Notes: generated by a model from the letters alone, not told the origin. A stretch of DNA of 5,960 bases from Verrucomicrobiota bacterium (GCA_003219345.1 QHOP01000185.1:1-5960); one strand, 5' to 3'. Counted from the first letter of the stretch, positions 1 to 5,698 are shown. Numbers and translations: made by a program.

Positions 1-3
1 GTT

Positions 4-30
4 AGGGGTCAGTCCCGGCTATTAGTCAAC
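4..30. repeat. Left terminal inverted repeat of the RAYT unit
   Basis: Positions 4-23 match the reverse complement of 993-1012 perfectly over 20 bp. The match continues to 30 with two mismatches (25 of 27). The core GGGTCAGTCCC is self-complementary at its ends, as expected for a REP-like hairpin. The repeat lies just downstream of the transposase stop codon at 44-46. Confidence 0.85.
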
Positions 31-43
31 CGAAGCGTGTTCT

Positions 44-940
44 TCAGTTCACGCTCCCCATGCGCAATCGTTGGGCAATCCACGCCAATGTCATAGTCGT
101 CTCCCGCCGCAGACGTTGCGCGATGCGCGCCTTCTGCCGGTCAGTCTTCGGTTTCTCTCCTAGTTCCTTCTCCTTCCATCTCCGCCGTGCCAATTCCTCC
201 CGCACCAACCGCTCGGCCTTTTCCTCCTCGCCCTCCTGCAACTCCGCTCCGTAGTGGTGCGCGCCTCGCCGCTTGCTCACCTGCGCCAGCAGCTCCTTCC
301 GAAATCCCGTCTCCCCCAAACACCAACCACGCCGCACCGGCTTCCACGCTTCGGGATCGTCCTCCTGCCGGCGCCGTTCCTCCATCCGTTGTTCAAACAC
401 CCGCCGCCCTGCCGGGCTATCCTTCGGAATGCCGTGCTCGCCCAAGAGTCGATCCACTTTCAGCCACGGCGGTCGCTGCGAGGACCGCTTCAAATATTCC
501 CCGTAGCTGCTCCAGCGGTAATTCCGCAACACGGCTTCAGGCCGGAGCAACCTCGCCCGAACCGGATTCAAATGCACGTAGTCGCACGCCATCTTCAGAT
601 ACCCCGGCGTCGCACTGTCCACAGGCAGAGCCTTGTAGCGACCGCTGAACAAATGACCGAACAACTTGTGGCGGCGGTTGAACCGGCCCGTGTAGGTGCC
701 CAGAAACCATTTCATGCCGGCAACCAGGTTCGGCAGGGGCGTTTCAACCACCAGGTGAAAATGATTCGGCATGAGGCAATAGGCATGAACCTGCCAGCCC
801 GTCTTGCCGCACACCTCGCCCAAGGTCTCGATAAACCGCTGGCGGTCGGCGTCGTCGCAGAAGATAGCTTCGCGCCGATCCCCACGATTCATGACGTGGT
901 ACACGGCCCCTGGGTACTGAATCCGAAGTTTGCGCGCCAT
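44..940 (-). CDS. REP-associated tyrosine transposase (Y1_Tnp / IS200-like, RAYT family)
   Basis: This is a single-strand DNA transposase of the HUH Y1 superfamily, which in RAYT members nicks and joins REP hairpins. From the ATG at 940 the protein has 298 residues. The N-terminus (YPGAVYHVMNRGDRREAIF, about residues 9-27) is the typical RAYT opening. The metal-binding HUH motif is H60-F-H62 in MPNHFHLVVETP, and the likely catalytic tyrosine is Y83 in GTYTGRFNRRH. YVHLNPVRARL (121-131) is another family signature. The C-terminal 100 residues are basic and end in a helix-turn-helix-like stretch (TLAWIAQRLRMGSVN). An in-frame TTG at 979 would add 13 residues, but they do not look like the family and the ATG fits the usual start. 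No strong Shine-Dalgarno sequence is seen. The C-terminus seems cut short: the -1 frame reads on into the left inverted repeat and ends ...LTNSRD at 9-11, so a small indel may have removed the last dozen or so residues. Family assignment is secure; activity is not. Confidence 0.92.
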   Translation of the reverse strand: MARKLRIQYPGAVYHVMNRGDRREAIFCDDADRQRFIETLGEVCGKTGWQVHAYCLMPNHFHLVVETPLPNLVAGMKWFLGTYTGRFNRRHKLFGHLFSGRYKALPVDSATPGYLKMACDYVHLNPVRARLLRPEAVLRNYRWSSYGEYLKRSSQRPPWLKVDRLLGEHGIPKDSPAGRRVFEQRMEERRRQEDDPEAWKPVRRGWCLGETGFRKELLAQVSKRRGAHHYGAELQEGEEEKAERLVREELARRRWKEKELGEKPKTDRQKARIAQRLRRETTMTLAWIAQRLRMGSVN

Positions 941-985
941 ACCGTCCGACAGAATCCGATCCGGCAGATCAGATATCAAGCTGAA

Positions 986-1012
986 GCTGACAAATAGCCG
1001 GGACTGACCCCT
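986..1012. repeat. Right terminal inverted repeat of the RAYT unit
   Basis: Positions 993-1012 are the exact reverse complement of 4-23, and 986-992 extend the match with two mismatches. The repeat sits upstream of the transposase start and 3 bp beyond the stop codon (1016-1018) of the neighbouring large gene, so the element adjoins that gene without cutting into it. Confidence 0.85.
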
Positions 1013-1015
1013 CGT

Positions 1016-4000
1016 CTAACGTTTCAGGGTCAGCGGGCCGACCCAGCGCGTGTTGTATTTCTTTATCCACCAGTCACCGACGCTGACCGGGCGCTGCTGC
1101 TCGCCGTAAAGCTGGTCGTCCATCGCATGCCACGGAATCGGCTCGACCAGCCAGCCTTTCTCGCAATGGAAATCGGCGTCCTTGTCCCAGCCCGATGAAT
1201 ACAGGAAAAAGTCGCGCACGAAACCGTCGCGCCTCGGCGGCAGATGGTCCCCGGCGAACTCGAGTGTCAGTTCATCGCCGCCGTTCATCAAGACTAGCGC
1301 GTCGTCGCGACGTTCGACCAACTGCCGCGCGTCGCCGTAGCGCGTGCACCATCCCATCGGCGTGATGCGCCAACGGGCATTTCGGCAGACCTTTTCGTAA
1401 TTCGGCGTGATTGGAAAAGACGACGGCAAATTTTCATTTTCACTAAAGCCGCGCCAGTGCAGGTCGGCCAGGTCCGGAACCAGCCGCGCGATCCTTGTGT
1501 CGGCACCTTCCAGCCGCTCGAACAACGCGGCGCGGTCCCAGTGGATTTCGAACGCCGTGCTCAATCGCAATCGTCGGCTGCCGCTTGGCAATTTACCGGT
1601 TAAATCGACCAGGATGGTTTTCGTGTTTCCTGCGGGCGCTCCAACCACCACGTTAAGCGGCTGCCACCCGTTTTTCTCCGTCTCGACTTCCAACGTCGGA
1701 AAAGGAGCCGGCAAATCGGGATTGTGCGAGGCGGCCACGTTGGCCATGCCTCCGCCGTAACGCAGCCAGCCCGTCAGCGCGAGCACGAGTGGACGGTCAA
1801 CCGGCAGCGCGCCGAAATCGAGCGTGACGTTCCACGGCTCGGCCAGACCGCGCAGTTGGGGGATGCGCAACTGAACCGGTAAAACCCATTTTCCGTCGGC
1901 TTCGTGCAACGCGGTAGTGACGTCCAGGCCGTCGCTGCGGACCGCCTGTTTCAAGGGGTGCCGGTCGTGCAGCGTGATGATCTCGTGCGGCGGGAACGGT
2001 TTTCCGGGCAACAACTTGCCGGTCGTATGAACTTCCGTTCCGGTAGGATGGTCCACGACGACCAGTTCCGCCGCATCGAGGTAAAGCACTTCGCGCAGTT
2101 CCTCGGTGACTTGCAGAACGTAATTGCCGTCGCGCGGTTGGAACAACGATTCATCGCCCACCCAAACAAACTCGTCGTTGTCCGCGTCGATGAACCGGTT
2201 GTCGGTCAAACGGAGTCCGGCAGGCGAAGCGCTGAGGATGTCCGTGACAAAACGAAAGCGTTGGCCGTCCCAGGCATAGAGATACGGGCAGGAACCGGTC
2301 TTGTCGAACTGCAGTTCGAGTATGGCCAGGGGCGCGCACGGATCCACTTTTGCGTCCGTGACAGGCAGCATCATGTCAAACCAGTGCACGTTGATGGAGT
2401 CGAGTTGCGTGTGTTTGCCGACGCCGAATTCGATGGGGAGCGATTGCACGGTGCGGAGGGTCCGCCAGTGGGCGGCGGTGACTTCGATGCGCACGCCGAT
2501 TCCGCTGGCGTTGGAGCGATTGCCGATGAGTTGAAGTTTCAACTGTCGATTGGCATTGCCGCCGTCATTGCGGAGCAGTTGCAGTCCTTGCCCCGCGACG
2601 CTGAGCAGCAAGTCCGTATCGCAGTCATTGTCAAAGTCTGCTGCGACAATTGATTCGACCGTGCCTTTGACGAGCTCGTCCAGGCCGAGTCTCTTCGTCA
2701 TTTCCTGGAAACCGGCGTTGCCGCCCAGGTTGCGCCACACGCGCAGGCCGCCGCCGTAAGCGCAAATGTCCAGCCAGCCGTCGTTGTCGTAATCGACCAG
2801 CAACAAACCGTTGAGGCGGAAGTTGCCGAGCGGAATTTCGAAGCGATTGGTCAGTCCGCCGAACAGGCAGGTCAGGGTATCGGCGGCGGCAATGACCGCG
2901 TCCGTGCGCAGGTCATTGTTGAGGTCGCCCGTGGCAATGATTTTTCCACTCGGCCAATCAGTCGGCGAGTTCGTGTCCGTCAGCCCGCCGCCGCGCAGTT
3001 TCGTCAGCAAAAGCGACGACTGCGTTCCGCGGGCAACGAACAGGTCGGGCACATCGTCGTTGTTCCAGTCATCGACGACGACCTGGCTGACTCCCGTGAG
3101 GGAGGCGGGGACGCCTGAAGTTTGGGTGATGTCTTTAAAATACGGACTGCCGCCGTTGCCACCGAGGTTGCGGAGCACGCGAATACTGCGCGCGCCAGGC
3201 GTGACGAGCAGCAAATCGAGTTTGCCGGTGAAATCGAGGTCCGCCAACGCGCCATCAATGGCGGGCGCGTCGTTGAGCCGGGCAAATTGCGTGACGTCGC
3301 TGGCGACGCCATTGGTGGCGAACTTGAAAAGCTTCAGTCCCTGATCGCTCAACACGACGACGTCTTCATACCGATCGTTGTTCACGTCGCCGACGAGGCA
3401 GCGCGTGTACTTCACGCCGGGTTTACCGACCATCGGCTCGCCGTGCGGGCGAAACGTTCCGTTGCCGTTCAGCAGCACGCGGAAACCGCCGTCGCCTTCG
3501 CCGACGAACAGGTCGTTCGCGCCGCGATGGTTGATGTCAAGCACGCCGACCGGGCCGTGAAAATTTTTGCTGGCTTGGCCGAAAGCGGTTTGCGTTACGT
3601 CAGCGAAGACGACCTTCACGCCGCGACGATCCGGCTGCTCCAACCGAAACGGAACGCGCATTTGCGTGTAAACGCAACGTTCAAACGTGGCAGCGTCGGC
3701 GGGCGGGTTGGGCTGGCCGGTGATGAGCTGCTGGTGGCGTTCCAAGGCCTGCTTCGCCTCCTCCTGCCTTCCCAACCGCAGCAGGGCCTGACCGAGAAAA
3801 AAATTCGCCGACGGATAGTCCGGGGCGAACTGGATGATTTCGGAAAACTCCCGCGCGGCGTCCTCGTAATGCCCCAGCTCCATCTGGGCGCGGCCAAGCT
3901 GGAGGCTGACGGCGTTGACTTTTGGATCGAGGTCCTTGGCCTGCTGTATGGACTTGACCGCTTCCTCGAACTTCCGCAGGCGCATGTTCGCGCAACCAGC

Positions 4001-4354
4001 GATGTAACAGGCCGCCGCGGAATTGGGCTCCACGCTCAATACCTGCTGCGCGAATTGGATGGCACGGTCGCTTTGGTCCGCGAGCAGACAGGCGTTGGCG
4101 AGATTCAACAACGCATCGGGATGAGTCGGCTGGAGCGAAACCGCCTTTTGAAACGCTTCAACCGCTTTGGCCGCCTCGCCTTGTTCGTAGTAACCCTTGC
4201 CGGTATTCATCAAACGAGCGAACTCGTCGTCGCCCGGAGACGACTTCCGCCACAGCCAGAAGCCAAAAAACAGCGGAGCCAGAATGATGGCCGGCATCAC
4301 AACGAAGTAAATCGTCACACGTCGTTGGGCATGGTCCGGTGCGTCGGGCTTCAT
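1016..4354 (-). CDS. Membrane-anchored TPR / FG-GAP (VCBS) propeller / ASPIC-UnbV-like protein, 1112 aa
   Basis: This is probably an extracytoplasmic binding or scaffold protein; no enzymatic motif is seen. In order: a short basic N-terminus (RR at 11-12) and one hydrophobic segment at about 15-35 (YFVVMPAIILAPLFFGFWLW) followed by RK, without a clear cleavage site, so likely a signal anchor. Next come about five TPR units at 43-210 (for example GYYEQGEAAKAVEAFQKAV). Seven FG-GAP/VCBS repeats follow at about 250-600, each with a DxNxDxxxD-type calcium loop: D273, D323, D372, D429, D477, D521 (DYDNDGWLD) and D573 (DFDNDCDTD), which suggests a seven-bladed propeller. Residues 602-660 resemble ASPIC/UnbV (GNRSNASGIGVRIEV...FGVG...LDSINVHWFD) but lack its usual GGSYLSQSD-like part. 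Residues 689-1112 start CPYLYAWDGQRFRFVTD and recall the C-terminal part of other TPR/ASPIC proteins, including LFLYSSGWDKD-like text near 1050-1060. The ATG at 4354 has no Shine-Dalgarno sequence upstream. The frame is intact throughout. Exact role and ligand are unknown. Confidence 0.93.
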   Translation of the reverse strand: MKPDAPDHAQRRVTIYFVVMPAIILAPLFFGFWLWRKSSPGDDEFARLMNTGKGYYEQGEAAKAVEAFQKAVSLQPTHPDALLNLANACLLADQSDRAIQFAQQVLSVEPNSAAACYIAGCANMRLRKFEEAVKSIQQAKDLDPKVNAVSLQLGRAQMELGHYEDAAREFSEIIQFAPDYPSANFFLGQALLRLGRQEEAKQALERHQQLITGQPNPPADAATFERCVYTQMRVPFRLEQPDRRGVKVVFADVTQTAFGQASKNFHGPVGVLDINHRGANDLFVGEGDGGFRVLLNGNGTFRPHGEPMVGKPGVKYTRCLVGDVNNDRYEDVVVLSDQGLKLFKFATNGVASDVTQFARLNDAPAIDGALADLDFTGKLDLLLVTPGARSIRVLRNLGGNGGSPYFKDITQTSGVPASLTGVSQVVVDDWNNDDVPDLFVARGTQSSLLLTKLRGGGLTDTNSPTDWPSGKIIATGDLNNDLRTDAVIAAADTLTCLFGGLTNRFEIPLGNFRLNGLLLVDYDNDGWLDICAYGGGLRVWRNLGGNAGFQEMTKRLGLDELVKGTVESIVAADFDNDCDTDLLLSVAGQGLQLLRNDGGNANRQLKLQLIGNRSNASGIGVRIEVTAAHWRTLRTVQSLPIEFGVGKHTQLDSINVHWFDMMLPVTDAKVDPCAPLAILELQFDKTGSCPYLYAWDGQRFRFVTDILSASPAGLRLTDNRFIDADNDEFVWVGDESLFQPRDGNYVLQVTEELREVLYLDAAELVVVDHPTGTEVHTTGKLLPGKPFPPHEIITLHDRHPLKQAVRSDGLDVTTALHEADGKWVLPVQLRIPQLRGLAEPWNVTLDFGALPVDRPLVLALTGWLRYGGGMANVAASHNPDLPAPFPTLEVETEKNGWQPLNVVVGAPAGNTKTILVDLTGKLPSGSRRLRLSTAFEIHWDRAALFERLEGADTRIARLVPDLADLHWRGFSENENLPSSFPITPNYEKVCRNARWRITPMGWCTRYGDARQLVERRDDALVLMNGGDELTLEFAGDHLPPRRDGFVRDFFLYSSGWDKDADFHCEKGWLVEPIPWHAMDDQLYGEQQRPVSVGDWWIKKYNTRWVGPLTLKR

Positions 4355-4393
4355 GGCGGCAGATTAACGGAGGTGCCGGTGACGGCAAGGCGA

Positions 4394-4406
4394 TTCCAAA
4401 TTGGAA
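4394..4406. promoter_or_regulatory. 13-nt perfect palindrome upstream of the large TPR gene, possible operator
   Basis: TTCCAA-A-TTGGAA is perfectly symmetric about position 4400 and ends about 40 bp before the ATG at 4354. That is a plausible distance for a dimeric regulator site in the 5' leader or promoter. There is no independent evidence of binding, and a 6-bp-arm palindrome can arise by chance in this much DNA. Confidence 0.2.
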
Positions 4407-4476
4407 GCCGAAGGTCGATCCGCAACCGTCATATAGCGACTGCCAAAAATAATTTCCGCTCAGGCAGCAGTACGGA

Positions 4477-4539
4477 CCCCCTCACCCGCCCTCCGGGCAC
4501 CCTCTCCCCTTCGCAAGGGGAGAGGGACGGGGTGAGGGG
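4477..4539. repeat. Nested GC-rich inverted repeat (dispersed palindromic element)
   Basis: The inner part is a perfect 12-bp inverted repeat, CCCTCTCCCCTT at 4500-4511 and AAGGGGAGAGGG at 4515-4526, with a 3-nt loop. An outer pair, CCCCTCACCC at 4478-4487 and GGGTGAGGGG at 4530-4539, encloses it. The pattern CCCTCACCC...CCCTCTCCCC...GGGGAGAGGG...GGGTGAGGG is a familiar dispersed palindromic sequence in many GC-rich bacterial genomes, usually multicopy and non-coding. It has no T-run, so it is not a typical intrinsic terminator, and both flanking genes are transcribed away from it. Confidence 0.8.
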
Positions 4540-4757
4540 ACACGCGGCTTATCCGGAAATGATTTCTGGCAACCACTCCAGCGGGCGGAGCGGGAACCAA
4601 ACTGCATAAGCTTTCGACATCGAACTACCCAATCACCCACGGTGTGTCTGGCCTCGTAATTTCCTGGTCTGGCCTTGAGTGTTATGCCCAAATGGAACCT
4701 TGAGATTGGAATCAATGTCGCCCCGCTTTGATCGGCGGACCGACAGCTAGAAAGATC

Positions 4758-4833
4758 GTGAATCCAGATGCGCCTAGCGTGTATGCGAACTGTGTTTAAG
4801 AGTTTGATTCTGGCTTGGACCTTTGCGACTGCC
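4758..4833 (+). repeat. Duplicated leader/signal-peptide segment, copy 1
   Basis: This 76-bp segment recurs at 5488-5564 (77 bp) in the same orientation. The first 18 nt are identical, then 4 versus 5 nt differ, then 29 nt are identical, one base differs (T/C, both isoleucine codons), and the last 24 nt are identical. It spans about 25 nt of untranslated leader and the first 17 codons of the secreted-protein gene, so the two copies are paralogous gene starts. Confidence 0.9.
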
Positions 4834-5082
4834 TTAACAAAGGCGGTCGCAGGTGAAACCATCTACTTTTTGGTGGGAGAGATACATAGCATGGTGACCG
4901 GTTACAATGATTCTTATGTTCTGCCACTGTCCAAAGCGGAGGACATCAGCCATGCCCGCTACCTGGTTTCACGATACGGTCTAGCTAGGCTATTCGGAGG
5001 GGGATCGGCTGCTCGTCGGGGCCAAAGTTGTCGCCGCGAAGGACGATATCAATCGGAATTTCCTGGACCCGAAATTTCCTAA
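4783..5082 (+). CDS. 5' fragment of the frameshifted secreted protein
   Basis: This is what would actually be translated from the ATG at 4783: a signal peptide (cleavage likely after AVA at residues 22-24), about 43 family-like residues, then about 32 out-of-frame residues (ARLFGGGSAARRGQSCRREG...) to the TAA at 5080-5082. An in-frame ATG at 4768 adds five residues (MRLAC). I prefer 4783 because the copy at 5514 starts at the equivalent codon and the two sequences diverge just before it. No Shine-Dalgarno sequence is visible. Confidence 0.55.
   Translation: MRTVFKSLILAWTFATALTKAVAGETIYFLVGEIHSMVTGYNDSYVLPLSKAEDISHARYLVSRYGLARLFGGGSAARRGQSCRREGRYQSEFPGPEIS
4981..4988 (+). repeat. CTAG tandem duplication at the frameshift
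   Basis: CTAG occurs twice in direct succession. Loss of one copy fuses the two reading frames, and a 4-nt gain is exactly a +1 frameshift. This looks like the lesion that broke the gene. Confidence 0.6.
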
Positions 5083-5095
5083 ATGGTCCTGGCAA

Positions 5096-5470
5096 GTGGA
5101 ACAGTTCCTAAAGTTTGGTGATATTACAGCCGAAGAGCTCGATGGCAGCCCTACCCAACTGGAGCAGTCCGATTGGTCGCGTGGCGGCGAGGGGTTAATT
5201 GGCTTCTGGCACTACACGGTCGTGAGAGAACTGGGCCCGGCGCCGCTTTACTTGTCCGTTATCCCCGAAGAGCAAAATCTCGGATTCTACTGGAGCAGTC
5301 CGGGCACGAACCATGTCTATACTCTGGAAAGCAAAGAGTCTTTGGCCAGCACCAACTGGGCGGCGCTCCCCGGCGCCGCCTGGCCGTTGCAGACCAACCA
5401 CTGGACTCTGCCTCAGACCAACGCGGCGAGCCGTTTCTATCGAGTGAAAGCGGAGCCTTCCAGCCAGTAA
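5096..5470 (+). CDS. 3' fragment of the frameshifted secreted protein
   Basis: The open frame actually extends back to 4985, just after a TAG at 4982-4984. GTG at 5096 is only the first usable start call and is probably not a real initiation site, since family-like sequence (DDINRNFLDPKFPKWSWQ) continues upstream of it. The segment holds FGDITAEELDGSPTQLEQ, then FWHYTVVRELGPAPLYLSVI, then the C-terminal module with YWSSPGTNHVYTLE and FYRVKAE. It lacks its own signal peptide, so as a separate gene product it would not be exported. Confidence 0.5.
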   Translation: MEQFLKFGDITAEELDGSPTQLEQSDWSRGGEGLIGFWHYTVVRELGPAPLYLSVIPEEQNLGFYWSSPGTNHVYTLESKESLASTNWAALPGAAWPLQTNHWTLPQTNAASRFYRVKAEPSSQ

Positions 5471-5487
5471 TTCGAGCTTGGTTGGTT

Positions 5488-5564
5488 GTGAATCCAGATG
5501 CGCCTGCCTTTGTATGCGAACTGTGTTTAAGAGTTTGATCCTGGCTTGGACCTTTGCGACTGCC
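5488..5564 (+). repeat. Duplicated leader/signal-peptide segment, copy 2
   Basis: Direct repeat of 4758-4833, near-identical apart from a 4/5-nt block before TGTATG and one silent change. It starts 17 bp after the stop codon of the broken secreted-protein gene, so the two copies bracket that gene. Confidence 0.9.
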
Positions 5565-5609
5565 CCGGGAGCGGACCGGGTGAACGTCGGCATTAGAGCG
5601 CTTTCATGA
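5514..5609 (+). pseudogene. 5' remnant of a paralogous secreted-protein gene
   Basis: The ATG at 5514 begins MRTVFKSLILAWTFATA, the same first 17 residues as the gene at 4783. The sequence then switches to unrelated PGADRVNVGIRALS and stops at TGA 5607-5609, for a total of 31 codons. The signal peptide is left without a mature domain and without a proper cleavage region. The best explanation is a paralogue whose body has been deleted or replaced. A functional small protein is possible but unsupported. Confidence 0.6.
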
Positions 5610-5613
5610 TTTG

Positions 5614-5698
5614 TGTAGCCGCTATCAGCCGCAAAAGAACGCAGAGATCGCAAAGATGTCTGTTTCCCTTGTGTTCTTTGCGTTCTTTTGCGGCTACA
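5614..5698. repeat. Inverted repeat element (AGCCGCAAAAGAACGCA type)
   Basis: AGCCGCAAAAGAACGCA at 5627-5643 is perfectly complementary to 5679-5695, extendable to 20 of 21 (5627-5647 with 5675-5695). TGTAGCCGC at 5614-5622 also matches GCGGCTACA at 5690-5698, so the left arm carries an extra 10 nt that repeats AGCCGC. The loop is about 27 nt. Sequences of this GCCGCAAAGAACGCAAAG type are common dispersed repeats in environmental bacteria. It lies downstream of the stop codon of the minus-strand gene at 5760 and could fold in its transcript, but it lacks a U-tract. Confidence 0.75.

Larger units (their letters stand above)
1..1015 (-). mobile_element. RAYT (REP-associated tyrosine transposase) unit with terminal inverted repeats
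   Basis: A single Y1/HUH transposase gene is bracketed by inverted copies of AGGGGTCAGTCCCGGCTATT, at 4-23 and, as its reverse complement, at 993-1012. This arrangement, one Y1 transposase between inverted REP-like sequences, is what is known for RAYT loci. Each copy contains GGG-TCAGT-CCC, a short self-complementary core able to form a small hairpin. The pentamer GTTAG also lies outside both copies: at 1-5 on the left, and on the right as the complement of 1016-1020, where it overlaps the stop codon of the upstream gene. The left boundary coincides with the window edge, so the true outer end is unseen. Whether it still moves is unknown. Confidence 0.75.
4355..4782. other. Divergent intergenic region, 428 bp
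   Basis: This lies between the large minus-strand gene and the plus-strand secreted-protein gene, so it should carry both promoters. I find no convincing -35/-10 pair for either, and no Shine-Dalgarno sequence next to either start. It holds a 13-nt palindrome (4394-4406), a nested GC-rich inverted repeat (4477-4539) and the first copy of a duplicated leader (from 4758). The stretch 4541-4757 has no gene that I can support. Confidence 0.6.
4783..5470 (+). pseudogene. Frameshifted secreted protein with C-terminal beta-rich module
   Basis: Read as one gene it would encode about 227 residues. The 5' part (frame of 4783) gives a signal peptide, MRTVFKSLILAWTFATALTK then AVAG, with an AxA-type cleavage before GETIYFLVGEI. 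It continues to ...HARYLVSRYG near 4980. The homology-like reading then moves to the +1 frame, giving GYSEGDRLLVGAKVVAAKDD from 4988 and onward without a stop to TAA at 5468-5470. The shift falls at the tandem CTAGCTAG (4981-4988); removing one CTAG restores a single open frame (RYGLGYSEGDRLL). The 3' part contains NFLDPKFPKWSWQVEQFLKFGD and a final module, LGFYWSSPGTNHVYTLESKE then SLASTNW...FYRVKAE, of the kind found at the ends of secreted verrucomicrobial proteins. No function is known to me. A sequencing error is the main alternative explanation for the break. Confidence 0.75.

Noticed and set aside
254..997. 247-codon plus-strand open frame over the transposase
   Set aside because: Antisense to a well-supported RAYT gene with HUH motif; the translation is rich in P, R and H and without family-like text.
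1904..2653. 249-codon plus-strand open frame
   Set aside because: Antisense shadow of the ASPIC and C-terminal part of the large protein; no motif of its own.
4500..4526. Intrinsic terminator
   Set aside because: The stem is strong but lacks a T-run on either strand, and both neighbouring genes point away from it.
4553..4569. Imperfect palindrome around GAAATGATTTC
   Set aside because: Only 5-bp arms with mismatches beyond; expected by chance in a region this long and not placed against a promoter.
3122..4609. 495-codon plus-strand open frame opposite the large gene
   Set aside because: It lies almost wholly antisense to clear TPR and propeller coding sequence, its protein has no recognisable domain or export signal, and GC-rich codon bias readily keeps the opposite strand open.
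5530..5546. A truncated 16S rRNA gene
   Set aside because: Similarity is limited to 17 nt, does not continue into the next conserved 16S bases, and the same sequence serves as signal-peptide codons in copy 1.
5195..5653. 152-codon minus-strand open frame
   Set aside because: Covers the antisense of the secreted-protein fragment and of the leader duplication; the shared KVQARIKLLNTVRI text in two minus-strand frames is only the reverse of the direct repeat.
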